Shown here: positions 17,629-26,230 of the stretch, one piece after another
How the letters are laid out: each line of letters starts with the position of its first letter
Position numbering within the stretch: the first letter of the stretch is position 1
Assembly (NCBI GenBank): GCA_005239165.1
Contig: RAPG01000002.1
Coordinates: 124,001-188,000 of the forward strand
Source of the DNA: Allopusillimonas ginsengisoli
Lineage (GTDB): Bacteria; Pseudomonadota; Gammaproteobacteria; Burkholderiales; Burkholderiaceae_B
DNA: 64,000 nt
Direction of reading: 5' to 3'
The notes under the pieces: generated by a model
Told to the model about the DNA's origin: nothing
Database searches by the model: none
What the model saw: only the letters and a program-made list of their open reading frames with translations
Made by a program: the position numbers and the translations under genes

Positions 17629-18827
17629 GCCCGCACCCCCTTATGCCAGCAACTAACCCAATGGCCGGGCCCGACCTGCTCAAGTTCCGGCTCATTGCGG
17701 CATTGCGCGGTGGCGCGATAACAGCGCGACTGAAAGGGACAGCCTTCGGGCAGGTTGAGTAACGAAGGTGTGGATCCGGGTATCTGAAACAGGGGCTGCC
17801 CGCGCGTCGTAATAGAGGGGATGGAATCAATCAGCCCCTGGGTGTAAGGGTGCTGGGCCGCCCCTACCACCTGCGCCGTCGGGCCTGTTTCCACGAGACG
17901 GCCGGCGTACATCACGGCGAGCCTGTCGGCCAGGCCGGAAACAATCGCCAGATCGTGGGTAATCCAGATCAATGCCGTATCCATTTCCCGACAGAGCTTT
18001 TGCACTTCATACAGAATCTGCCCCTGTATGGTGACATCCAGAGCCGTAGTGGGCTCATCGGCAATAATGAGTTTGGGCCTGTTAAGCAAGGCGATGGCAA
18101 TGGCAATGCGCTGGCGCATGCCACCCGACAAATGGTGGGGATACACCAGCATGCGTTCGGCCGGCGAGGGTATGCCCACCATGTTCAGCACCTCGATGGA
18201 CCTGGCCCGGGCCGCCTTGCGTGACACCTTGTCATGCGCCTGCACGGCCTCAATCATTTGCGTATCGACCCGCAGCGTCGGGTTCAGCGTCATCATCGGG
18301 TCTTGAAAAATCATCGCCAGATCAGCTCCCCGAAGACGGCGATACGCTTCGGCCGACAGCGTCTGCAGGTCATGCCCGTTAAAGTGCATGCGGTCAGCCT
18401 GCACGCGGCCGGGCTGGTCTACCAGACCCATCAGCGAAAAGCCCGTAATACTTTTACCCGAACCAGACTCGCCCACCAGACCCAGAATTTCGCCATGCTT
18501 TAGCTGCAAGGCGATGCCGTCCACCGCTTTGATGACACCCTCGCGAGTATGAAACCATGTTTTTAGACCGCGCACATCCAGCAATAGGCTCCGCTCTGCC
18601 TCGCGTCCCTCCGGCTGTGCGTCCGCACAAAGCATTGACTGCCTGGCCGGGATTTCTGCTTCCGTGTTCGCGGTCGATTTCAGCCCATGCTGGCTGCTGC
18701 TCTGCTGGCTGCTGCTCTGCTGGCTGCTGTCTTGCTGGCTGCTGTCTTGCTGGTAGCTGTCTTGCTGGTGGCTGTCTTGCTCAACGTCAGTTCGAGGGCC
18801 TATACCTTTGCTCAAGTGCGTACTCAT
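17625..18827 (-). CDS. dppD: Dipeptide/oligopeptide ABC transporter ATP-binding protein (DppD/OppD type) with repetitive N-terminus
   Basis: First ATPase of the importer, 400 residues against about 330 for the family. The ABC domain starts near residue 80 (LLLDVRGLKTWF); Walker A GESGSGKS, signature LSGGMRQRIAIAIAL, Walker B LIIADEPTTALD and the C-terminal LPEGCPFQSRC motif are intact. The extra N-terminus holds six five-residue repeats rich in Gln, Ser and Asp (residues 16-45). A start at Met65 would remove them, but the ATG at 18827 has GAGGTG upstream and is 3 bp from the dppC stop. Whether the extension is translated is undecided. Confidence 0.85.
   Translation of the reverse strand: MSTHLSKGIGPRTDVEQDSHQQDSYQQDSSQQDSSQQSSSQQSSSQHGLKSTANTEAEIPARQSMLCADAQPEGREAERSLLLDVRGLKTWFHTREGVIKAVDGIALQLKHGEILGLVGESGSGKSITGFSLMGLVDQPGRVQADRMHFNGHDLQTLSAEAYRRLRGADLAMIFQDPMMTLNPTLRVDTQMIEAVQAHDKVSRKAARARSIEVLNMVGIPSPAERMLVYPHHLSGGMRQRIAIAIALLNRPKLIIADEPTTALDVTIQGQILYEVQKLCREMDTALIWITHDLAIVSGLADRLAVMYAGRLVETGPTAQVVGAAQHPYTQGLIDSIPSITTRGQPLFQIPGSTPSLLNLPEGCPFQSRCYRATAQCRNEPELEQVGPGHWVSCWHKGVRA
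18693..18782 (-). repeat. 15-bp tandem repeat in the dppD N-terminus, six units
   Basis: Six consecutive 15-bp units encode E-Q-D-S-H, QQDSY, QQDSS, QQDSS, QQSSS and QQSSS at residues 16-45. DNA copies on the plus strand read GCTGCTCTGCTGGCT or GCTGTCTTGCTGGCT with few differences, so this array is younger than the diverged intergenic ones. Length changes would keep the frame. Confidence 0.9.
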
Positions 18828-18830
18828 CGT

Positions 18831-19847
18831 CTACACCTCATTGCGCGGGTTCAGGATGTCGCGCAAATGGTCGCCTGCCAGATTGATAGCGATAACAACA
18901 AGTGCCAGCGCAATGCCAGGGAAGAACGAAATCCAGTAATTGCCTGACAGCATAAATTCAAAGCCGTTGGCAATGAGCATGCCCAGAGAAGGCTCGGTAA
19001 CGGGCACGCCTACCCCCAGAAACGACAGCGTGGCTTCCAGCGCAATGGCATGCGCCAGATCTATGGTGGCAATCACCATAAGGGGCGGAATACAGTTGGG
19101 GAACACATGCCGCCACAGAATGCGATGCCATGACAGCGACATGCAGCGCGCAGCCTCAACGTATTCGCGGTTGCGCTCGACAATGGCCGCACCCCGCGCA
19201 GCACGGGCAAAATAAGCCCACTGCACGGCAATCAATGCATAGATAACCTTATCCACCCCCTTGCCCAGCACGGCGAGCAGCACCAGCGCGACCAGAATCG
19301 ACGGAAACGACAGCTGAATGTCGACCAGGCGCATGAGCAAGGCATCAATACGCCCCCCAAAATACGCAGAGATCAGCCCCACTGCTGCGCCGATAAGAAA
19401 GGCACAGGTTACCGATACAAAGCCTACGATAAGGCTGATGCGCAAGCCATACAAAATGGCCGAAAACACATCGCGCGCCTGCCCGTCTGTGCCCAGCCAG
19501 TACGTGAGCGTGCCATCCATGTTCTGGCTGCCGGGCGGCATCTTAGAGTCCATGATGTCGAGCGTGGCGAGATCGAAGGGGTTTTGCGGCGCAATCCACG
19601 GCGCAAAAATCGCCAGCACAATACAGGCAAGCAAAACAACCAGCCCAAACACGGCCAGCTTGCTGGACACAAACTGCGCCACAAATATGCGCCATAAACT
19701 CTCATGCTCGGGCACAGCGGCTGGCCGGGAGGCTGCGTTATAGCGTATGCCGGGCACGTCTTGGCTGGCGCCGCTATCGAGTATGCCGGGCAGGTTGTCG
19801 CTGGCTGCACCATTGAGTCTGTCGGGCACATCCTGGCTGCCACTCAT
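18831..19847 (-). CDS. dppC: Dipeptide/oligopeptide ABC transporter permease (DppC type) with repetitive N-terminus
   Basis: Inner-membrane permease of 338 residues. A first membrane helix (AVFGLVVLLACIVLAIFAPW) begins near residue 70, followed by the large periplasmic loop and five further helices; the EAA loop with EAARCMSLSWHRILWRHVFPN is intact. The first 48 or so residues are cytoplasmic and made of imperfect 12-residue repeats (SQDVPDRLNGAA, SDNLPGILDSGA, SQDVPGIRYNAA). Its start overlaps the dppB stop by 4 bp (ATGA). It forms the channel together with DppB. Confidence 0.87.
   Translation of the reverse strand: MSGSQDVPDRLNGAASDNLPGILDSGASQDVPGIRYNAASRPAAVPEHESLWRIFVAQFVSSKLAVFGLVVLLACIVLAIFAPWIAPQNPFDLATLDIMDSKMPPGSQNMDGTLTYWLGTDGQARDVFSAILYGLRISLIVGFVSVTCAFLIGAAVGLISAYFGGRIDALLMRLVDIQLSFPSILVALVLLAVLGKGVDKVIYALIAVQWAYFARAARGAAIVERNREYVEAARCMSLSWHRILWRHVFPNCIPPLMVIATIDLAHAIALEATLSFLGVGVPVTEPSLGMLIANGFEFMLSGNYWISFFPGIALALVVIAINLAGDHLRDILNPRNEV
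19737..19844 (-). repeat. 36-bp tandem repeat in the dppC N-terminus, three units
   Basis: Three 36-bp units at 19737-19772, 19773-19808 and 19809-19844 share ATGCCGGGCA or TGTCGGGCA and CTGGCTG; a fourth, weak copy may precede at 19701-19736. They encode three 12-residue repeats at the beginning of the permease. Identity between copies is about 65-70 percent by eye. Confidence 0.8.
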
Positions 19848-20818
19848 GCCGATCCCTCCATACGCACCCGGGGGTCAAGCGCCGTATAGGCGATATCCAC
19901 GGCCAGGTTCAGAAAAGCCAGAAAAACAACCGTCAGCATCAGGTAGGCCACCACCACCGGGCGATCCAGCGTAACAATGGAGTCAATCAGCAGCTTGCCC
20001 ATGCCCGGCCACGAGAACACGGTTTCGGTCACCACCGCAAAGGCGAACACCTGACCGTACTCCAGCCCGCCTATGGTTACGATAGGAATGAGGATGTTTT
20101 TCAAAAGATGCACGCCAAGCACCCGGCGCTCGCGCAGGCCCTTGGCACGGGCAAACTTTATGTAATCCTGGGGAAGACACTCTCGCGTGGCAGCACGGGT
20201 TACCCGTATGATGAGCGCGCACTTGGCGACCGCAATGGTGGCGGCAGGCAAGATCAGGTGTTTAAAGCCATCCCAGTTAAAGACGCTGAGGCTGATAGGC
20301 CCAAATTGCTCGACCGGCCCTCTTCCACCTGCCGGTAGCCAGCCCAGCAAAATCGCAAACAGCATGATCAGCATGAGGCCAACCCAGAAATTGGGCAGCG
20401 AAAACCCCAGCACCGAGCCCGTCATAATGGTGCGCGCCTTCAAGGCCCGGGGCTTTAGCCCGGCATAAATGCCCAGCGGTATGCCAATAAGCATAGACAT
20501 GAACATCGCCAGCGTGGCCAGCTCAAGCGTTGCCGGCATGCGTTCAAGAATAAGCCGCATGGCCGATTCGCCCGTCAGAAAGCTGGCGCCGAAATCAAGC
20601 CTGACGGCCTTGGCCAGAAAAATAAAATACTGGTGCCAAAGCGGCAGATCGAGGCCGAAGGTATGCCGGATGGCTTCACGTTCGGCGTCGGTGGCCTCGG
20701 GGCTAGCCAGCATCAGCACCGGATCGCCAATGAGATAGAGCCCCGAGAACACCAGTGCTGACATAATCAGCACCACGACCAGCGTTTGCAGAAAGCGGCG
20801 AAAAATCGTCGACAGCAC
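19844..20818 (-). CDS. dppB: Dipeptide/oligopeptide ABC transporter permease (DppB type)
   Basis: Inner-membrane permease of 324 residues with six membrane segments, starting with FLQTLVVVLIMSALVFSGLYLIGDP, the usual DppB opening. The periplasmic loop after helix 1 (DLPLWHQYFIFLAKAVRLDFGASFLTG) and the cytoplasmic EAA loop (YIKFARAKGLRERRVLGVHLLKN) are characteristic. It follows the binding-protein gene by 16 bp and overlaps dppC by 4 bp. It pairs with DppC. Confidence 0.88.
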   Translation of the reverse strand: MLSTIFRRFLQTLVVVLIMSALVFSGLYLIGDPVLMLASPEATDAEREAIRHTFGLDLPLWHQYFIFLAKAVRLDFGASFLTGESAMRLILERMPATLELATLAMFMSMLIGIPLGIYAGLKPRALKARTIMTGSVLGFSLPNFWVGLMLIMLFAILLGWLPAGGRGPVEQFGPISLSVFNWDGFKHLILPAATIAVAKCALIIRVTRAATRECLPQDYIKFARAKGLRERRVLGVHLLKNILIPIVTIGGLEYGQVFAFAVVTETVFSWPGMGKLLIDSIVTLDRPVVVAYLMLTVVFLAFLNLAVDIAYTALDPRVRMEGSA

Positions 20819-20834
20819 GGGTGCCGCCCTTTCG

Positions 20835-22420
20835 CTACTTAACCAGCTTCATGTCTTGCGCCAGCGTCATCTGGTCAACACGGCCCTCATAACGCATGTC
20901 TTTCTTCATGGCCCATACCGACAGCTCAAACTGTATGGGAAGAATGCCATAGTCTTCCATGGCCATGGCGCTGGCATCCTGCAGCATCTTGGAACGCTTG
21001 TCGTCATCCAGCGTCTTGGACGCTTCCATCACGAGTTTGTCCATGTCAGGATTCGAATACTTGCTCCAGTTGGTGGTGCCTACCCCGGCCTCGGGGTTTT
21101 TCGTGACGACCAGCGAGGTCAGCGGGTTGAGCATTTCGCCCGAAGACGCCGACCAGCCCGCAAGGTAAGTGCTAAACGCATAAGCGTTGCGCTGCTTGAA
21201 AAACACCGGCGGCGCCATGGTTTCCACATTGGTTTTTACGCCTATGCGGGCCCACATCGAAGCCACTACCTGAGCAATGCGCTTGTCGTTGGTATAACGG
21301 CCATCCGGCGAACCCAGCGACAAGGTGAAGCCGTCTGCGTACCCGGCGTCGGCAAGCAGCTTTTTTGCCTTCTCCGCATCAGCGGGGGCCACTTTCGAGT
21401 ACTTTTCAGACGTGCCAAAAGCGGGGTAAGGCAACAGGTTTGCCGCCGGCAAGCCCACGCCATCCATAATGCGCTCCACGATGGCCTTGCGGTCTATGGC
21501 CAGAGAAAGCGCCTCGCGCACCCGCTTGTCGGCCAGGGGGTTTTGCCTCCCGTGCCGTCCATGCCGGGAGGCGGCTCGCTGCCCTGATTCATGGCAATGT
21601 AAATGACCCGCACCGAAGGGGTTTCCTGTATGTGCAGTTTTTTGTCGTTTTTGAGACGGGTAAGGTCATCAGTGGGTGGGTCTTCGATAATATCGACGTC
21701 GCCAGCCAGCAATGCCGCAACCCGTGCCGCCGAGTTTGAAATCGGCCGATAAGTGACTTTATCCCAGTCGGGTTTGTCGCCCCAGAAATGCTCATTACGC
21801 TCGAGCACGATTTCAGCGCCACGCTTCCAGGAAACAAACTTGTATGGGCCGGTGCCCACCAGGCCGTCGCCGCGGTTCAGCTCTACTGTGGTCTTGCCTT
21901 CGGGCGCGTCGCCCGAGGCGGCAGCCTTGGACATAATCGGCACCAAAGACAAATTGGCCAGCAGCACAGGCGAAGGCCCCTTGGTCTTGATGCGTACGGT
22001 GTGCGGGTCAACGGCCTCGACCGTATCCACCGTGCTCAGATACAGCGCATACGACGACGGGCTGTTGGGTACTTTGGGAACACGATCATAGGTGAAGACG
22101 ACGTCGTCCGCCGTAAAGGGCGTGCCATCCGAAAACTTCACATCCTTGCGCAGCTTAAATGTCCAGACATCACCATCAACCTTCCAGGATTCGGCCAGGC
22201 CGGGCACAGGAAGCGCATTTTTATCCGTACGGATGAGCGGATCAAACATGGTTTCGGAAAGCTGGGTATTGGGCGTGAGCGAATGGAACTGCGGGTCCAT
22301 AGAGCTAGGCTCAGACCGCAACCCTATCACCAGATCACGCGCCTGCGCCATACCTGTAAAGGCAAGGCTTGCGGCCAGCGCCGAGGCAACTACAGTTCTG
22401 CGTAAAAGCTTCATAGTCAT
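20835..22420 (-). pseudogene. Peptide ABC transporter substrate-binding protein gene, split by a one-base frameshift
   Basis: Periplasmic SBP_bac_5 (DppA/OppA-type) protein in two frames. The first part starts at the ATG at 22420 (AGGAAGG upstream), has a signal peptide ending AQA and runs through TGPYKFVSWKRGAEIVLERNE to GMDGTGGK, then leaves frame. The second part continues correctly with PLADKRVREALSLAIDR to the stop at 20835. The break lies at AAAACCCCC on the coding strand (21536-21544): one more A or C restores G-K-(N/T)-P-L-A-D-K-R. Together the parts give about 528 residues, normal for the family, and no other lesion is seen. It could be a recent mutation, a slippage site or a sequencing error. 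Confidence 0.85.
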
Positions 22421-22471
22421 GCTGCCTTCCTGTGGAAAAAAGGTTAATGAGATAAACCGTTGCTCCGGCAT

Positions 22472-22504
22472 AAAAAAAGCTCCATACCGGACAAGGTATG
22501 GAGC
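22472..22504 (-). terminator. Intrinsic terminator of nirK
   Basis: Perfect 10-bp arms, GCTCCATACC at 22479-22488 and GGTATGGAGC at 22495-22504, with a 6-nt loop. On the minus strand the stem is followed by seven T residues (22478-22472). It lies 80 bp after the nirK stop and before the importer operon, separating the two transcription units. Confidence 0.88.
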
Positions 22505-22584
22505 GAGTGTAGCGAGCGAAGCCGGATTAACAGATCAGTGTTTTCCCGATAGCCTCCGCGCTTTTCTTCAGGCCCTGAGGGCGG

Positions 22585-24060
22585 TTACTGCACTGTGCTG
22601 AGCATGTACTCAACGGCTGCCTTAAGGGTTGCATCATCTGCCGAAGAAGCACCCCGGGGAGGCATGGCGCCCTTACCCTTGAAGGCGATTTCCATGATCT
22701 GCTCCTCACCTTCAGCCAGTCGCGGTGCCCAGGCTGCCTTGTCACCCAACTTGGGCGCGTTGGCTACACCGGTGCTGTGGCAGGCTACGCAAGCAGACTT
22801 GTACAGTTTCTCACCAGCCTGATGCGTACTGGGTGCTGCTGCAAGCTTTTTGGTCGGGGCGGCGGCAGGTTTGGCTGCCGCTGTCTTGGCCGCAGGAGCC
22901 GCCTTGCTTGCCGCCGGCGCTGCAGTCAGTGCAGGAGCCTTGGCAGCTGCCAGTTTGCTGGCTTCTACCGCTGCAGCAACGTCTTTGTCAATCGGACCAG
23001 GCGCTTTGATCTGCTTCATCAAGTCGTCGTTCCACTTGCCTTCGACCACAAAGTGACCCGCAGCGCCCTTCTCAAAAGCCTCAATCAGATTGTGATTGAC
23101 GTAGGCATACACGCCTGGCTGCTTGAAGGTGTACAACGCTGCACCGGCCGAACCGCCACGCACAAACCAGGTCTCCAGGTTTTTCTCGGGAGGATTGGCA
23201 AACTTGCCGGTTTCCCATACCCAGTCACCGTGGCCGCCGATCAGGTGAGGACGCGTATCGCGGTTAGCCTGTGAGTGAACAATGAGCACGGTTTCACCGA
23301 CTTTGGCTTTGAGTGCATGTTCACCGGTTAGCGCGCCAACCTTGCCGTTAAACACCACATGCGATGGCGTGAGCGTGCGCATTACTTCGACGGTGTCTGC
23401 GTAGCTGTCAGCCAGCGTTGCATAATCTTTGTATTCGCCGTTTTCATCCTTGGGGATGTACAAGTCGAATTCACCGACCGAATACACCTTGTCATAGTGC
23501 AGCTCGTTGCCTTCAGGGTCTTTCAGGCCTTCGCGCGGCAGCACCATCATGGTGCCGCTCATGCCGGCAACCACGTGCCAGGGCACCATGCCTTCGGGCG
23601 CGCAGTGATAAACAAACACACCGCTGCGGTCAGCCTTAAAGCGCAATGTGGCCTGCTCGCCAGGCTGCACGTCGGTCAGCTTGGCACCGCCCAGCGCACC
23701 TGTGGCAGAGTGAAAGTCTACGTTGTGAGGCATGGCATTGCTGGCAGGGTTAACCAGCGTAAGCTGCACATAGTCGCCTTCATGTACAACGAAAGTGGGA
23801 CCAGGCATAGAACCATTAAACGTCATGGCCTGCATTGTCGTACCCTTGCCATCGATGACAATTTTCTTCTCTTCGATGAACATGGTGAATTCGACAACTT
23901 TGGGGCCCGTCGTCGCCTTCTGTTCGTGAGCATGAACGAACGGAGGCGCTACGAGGTCCACCTTGACGTGTTCCAGCTGATCAGCCGTTTCGGCTTTCGC
24001 CAGGCCGCCGGCCATGAATGCAAACATGACGGCGAGCAGGGTGGGACGTAACACTTTCAT
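22585..24060 (-). CDS. nirK: Copper-containing nitrite reductase NirK with fused C-terminal cytochrome c
   Basis: Periplasmic enzyme reducing nitrite to nitric oxide, 491 residues. After a signal peptide (cleavage near AKA) come two cupredoxin domains. Type 1 copper ligands are H112, C153, H162 and M167; type 2 ligands are H117, H152 and a His near 323 ([11 protein letters not shown]); catalytic D115 and the [10 protein letters not shown] histidine are present. An Ala/Pro/Lys linker (about 360-410) leads to a class I cytochrome c domain with CVACH (424-428) and a GAMPP axial Met. Such three-domain NirKs are known from Ralstonia. Start ATG at 24060 has GGGAG upstream; earlier in-frame starts lack a leader. 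A terminator follows. Confidence 0.95.
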   Translation of the reverse strand: MKVLRPTLLAVMFAFMAGGLAKAETADQLEHVKVDLVAPPFVHAHEQKATTGPKVVEFTMFIEEKKIVIDGKGTTMQAMTFNGSMPGPTFVVHEGDYVQLTLVNPASNAMPHNVDFHSATGALGGAKLTDVQPGEQATLRFKADRSGVFVYHCAPEGMVPWHVVAGMSGTMMVLPREGLKDPEGNELHYDKVYSVGEFDLYIPKDENGEYKDYATLADSYADTVEVMRTLTPSHVVFNGKVGALTGEHALKAKVGETVLIVHSQANRDTRPHLIGGHGDWVWETGKFANPPEKNLETWFVRGGSAGAALYTFKQPGVYAYVNHNLIEAFEKGAAGHFVVEGKWNDDLMKQIKAPGPIDKDVAAAVEASKLAAAKAPALTAAPAASKAAPAAKTAAAKPAAAPTKKLAAAPSTHQAGEKLYKSACVACHSTGVANAPKLGDKAAWAPRLAEGEEQIMEIAFKGKGAMPPRGASSADDATLKAAVEYMLSTVQ

Positions 24061-24132
24061 TTTGTATCTCCCTTCTTCTAAAAGCATCGGTAATTCGATA
24101 GCTCTATTTGACCTGTCGGAGACACTTCCTTC

Positions 24133-24148
24133 TTTGTTGCAGCGCAAA
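24133..24148. promoter_or_regulatory. Candidate Crp/Fnr-type operator upstream of nirK
   Basis: TTTGTTGCAGCGCAAA has the TTTG-N8-CAAA outline of Crp/Fnr-family boxes, with TTG-N8-CAA spacing exactly as in FNR/NNR sites. Its centre is 80 bp upstream of the nirK ATG, and a -10-like CAAATA lies about 33 bp downstream, the spacing of a class II activator site. The same 16-mer recurs upstream of nirV. The divergent regulator gene at 24314 is the natural candidate to bind it. Confidence 0.7.
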
Positions 24149-24313
24149 CTCAGACAGCAATATTTAAGGGTTAACCCCTAACATGCTGCCAGATCAGGTT
24201 AACCACGCCGCCTGTCGGTGGCGGAGGCTGTAGAAGGCATACCGGTAATACCCTTACAGCCAATGTTAGAATCAGCCTGATAACCATCCATTTTCCGGAC
24301 GAGCCCCTATTCC

Positions 24314-25048
24314 ATGACACCCAAGATAAGCAGATCACTGGTACAGAACATCGACCTGCTCAGATCGCTGTCAGACGAAGAGCTGGACGCCACGCTTGCA
24401 ACGGCGCAGGTCTGCCGCCTGCTTGAAGGTGAATCCGCCTTTCGCCAGGGTGAGCCGGCCGAAAGCTTCTTTGTTCTGTTAAGCGGGCACCTTAAAGTGG
24501 TGCAAGTTACTCCTGCCGGCGAACAGGTCGTTGTTCGTTATGTCAGCCCTGGCGAAATTTTCGGTATTGCGCAGGCCATGCACAGGCCCAACTACCCGGC
24601 CTCAGCCATCGCCGTACAAGAAAGCCTCATGCTGGCCTGGCCCGGCAAAGAATGGGACTCTCTCATCTCCAAACACCCCCAGTTTGCGGCGGGTGCCTTC
24701 CAGACGGTAGGCCAGCGCCTGCAAGACGCTCATTCGCGCATCAGCGCGTTATCCACCGAAGAGGTCGAGCAACGCGTAGCGCGCACTATTTTGCGTCTTA
24801 TTGATGAGTCAGGTGAAAAAACAGAAGAAGGGGTTGCCATTGGTTTTCCGATTACCCGGCAAGATATTGCCGAAATGACCGGCACAACCCTGCACACTGT
24901 AAGCCGGCTGCTCAGCGCCTGGAAAGATCAGGGCATAGTCGTCAGCGGGCGCAAACGCATTACCGTGCAGTCAGTCAACGACCTTATCCGTCTTGCCGAA
25001 GACGGGCGCACCAGCAACACCCCCAGCGCCACCAAGGCCGGGCGCTAA
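24314..25048 (+). CDS. Crp/Fnr-family transcriptional regulator (probable nitrite/NO-linked, NnrR/Dnr-like)
   Basis: Regulator of 244 residues: N-terminal cyclic-nucleotide-type beta-barrel (FRQGEPAESFFVLLSGHLKVV, then YVSPGEIFGIAQAM), a dimer helix and a C-terminal winged helix (ITRQDIAEMTGTTLHTVSRLLSAW). The N-terminal cysteines of FNR are absent, so it is not an iron-sulfur oxygen sensor; a haem/NO-sensing role like Dnr or NnrR is plausible. The recognition helix has H-T-V-S-R where FNR has E-T-I-S-R, predicting a somewhat different half-site. It diverges from nirK, with the candidate operator in between. Confidence covers the family; the NO role is inference. Confidence 0.85.
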   Translation: MTPKISRSLVQNIDLLRSLSDEELDATLATAQVCRLLEGESAFRQGEPAESFFVLLSGHLKVVQVTPAGEQVVVRYVSPGEIFGIAQAMHRPNYPASAIAVQESLMLAWPGKEWDSLISKHPQFAAGAFQTVGQRLQDAHSRISALSTEEVEQRVARTILRLIDESGEKTEEGVAIGFPITRQDIAEMTGTTLHTVSRLLSAWKDQGIVVSGRKRITVQSVNDLIRLAEDGRTSNTPSATKAGR

Positions 25049-25153
25049 GGGCTGCGGCACAACGCCCAGCGCTTACCGCACCCATCTGACGCAGAGTACC
25101 AAAGCCAGCACTAACGCGAGCAGCGATAGCACTGTCGCTCACGCTACCCGTCC

Positions 25154-26044
25154 TTAAGATATACCCAGTCTTTCCCGAAGGCTGGCCTCTTTTCTGGGGC
25201 TTGCCGTATCGTCCCGCACTAGCCGAAACCCCAGATTGCTGGGCGGTACACCCACCGAGCAGGCCCCGCTTTTGGGGTCGCGGATAAAATCGGTAATGTA
25301 ACTGCGATGAGGGCCAGCCACGACACGTACACCGCAGTTTTCGCCGCCCCCGGCAGATTCTCCGTCTGCCAGATCAAGATGGCGTCGTACCTGGCAGGTG
25401 TCGGTCCAGTCCCATACGTTGCCGGCCATGTCCAGAAAGCCGTGCTCGTTCTCACTAAAACCGCCAAAGGGCCTGAGCACACCATCTACAGTGGTTTTGC
25501 GCTGAGTTTCCAGTGCGTATTCTGCCAGCCAGCGCTGAGCCGGATCGGTCGGATCAAACTCATCCAGAATCACGTCTTCTTTATAAGAAGAACCGGCTGC
25601 ATAAACCCATTCTTCGTAGGTAGGCAGGCGATAGTTGTGGCCGGTTTTCCTGGAGAACCATTCTGCATAATCGGTGGCATCGCGCCAGCTGACCCCCACC
25701 ACCGGTAAATCAGGCGATACGACGGCGGTTCGATGAGACCGGTCAAGCTGCTTGCAGGCCTTGTCGTTTACACATTCTGCATACTCGGTCTGGCTGACCT
25801 GCCGCGCCATCATTTGCAAGGGCTGCTCAAACTTCATGGTGCGGCGGGAAGGTGTTACGGGATAGCCGTTTCTCAGGTATTCACCAGACGGGTAATAGGC
25901 AAGCTCGCCCGGCTGCACCACCGCCAGCGGCACAGGGTCGGCGGCTTCTGCCGACGGTTGCGGGCCCCGGCACGATGCCAGCATCGTCGCGCCGACCGCA
26001 AGCAATGCAAGGCGAGTGACAAACGCGGCTGACAGTAAACGCAT
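25154..26044 (-). CDS. nirV: NirV-like SUMF1/FGE-fold lipoprotein
   Basis: Protein of 296 residues of the formylglycine-generating-enzyme/sulfatase-modifying-factor fold, the family of NirV found beside nirK in many denitrifiers. A lipobox (TMLASC, Cys at about 25) predicts a lipoprotein. The domain shows VSQTEYAECV, VVGVSWRDATDYAEWFSRKTG, YRLPTYEEWVYAAG, GFLDMAGNVWDWTDTC and SNLGFRLVRD. The exact role of NirV is unsettled. It has its own copy of the 16-bp box found upstream of nirK at equal distance, so it is probably coregulated with nirK rather than cotranscribed. It converges on the regulator gene. Confidence 0.82.
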   Translation of the reverse strand: MRLLSAAFVTRLALLAVGATMLASCRGPQPSAEAADPVPLAVVQPGELAYYPSGEYLRNGYPVTPSRRTMKFEQPLQMMARQVSQTEYAECVNDKACKQLDRSHRTAVVSPDLPVVGVSWRDATDYAEWFSRKTGHNYRLPTYEEWVYAAGSSYKEDVILDEFDPTDPAQRWLAEYALETQRKTTVDGVLRPFGGFSENEHGFLDMAGNVWDWTDTCQVRRHLDLADGESAGGGENCGVRVVAGPHRSYITDFIRDPKSGACSVGVPPSNLGFRLVRDDTASPRKEASLRERLGIS

Positions 26045-26117
26045 GGCTCAATACCCCGGCACAACCCGGAACATCCGGGTTTATACCTATATTGAACCGC
26101 GTTACATAAACGCCGTC

Positions 26118-26133
26118 TTTGTTGCAGCGCAAA
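26118..26133. promoter_or_regulatory. Candidate Crp/Fnr-type operator upstream of nirV
   Basis: TTTGTTGCAGCGCAAA, identical to the nirK box; identity extends to TCTTTGTTGCAGCGCAAACT (20 bp). The centre is about 81 bp upstream of the nirV ATG and a -10-like CAATAT follows about 34 bp downstream, the same layout as at nirK. Confidence 0.7.
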
Positions 26134-26230
26134 CTGGGGAGCAAGCCCCTGGCTTTCTAACTGCCAATTCAGGAATGACAGCGCACCGCCTGAACCTGGC
26201 AGCGCGTCATCAAACGTTTCAGGCAAACAC

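Noticed and set aside
25049..25153. Terminator hairpin between the Crp/Fnr gene and nirV
   Set aside because: An AGCGATAG/CTGTCGCT pairing exists, but with almost no loop and no T-run; too weak to call.
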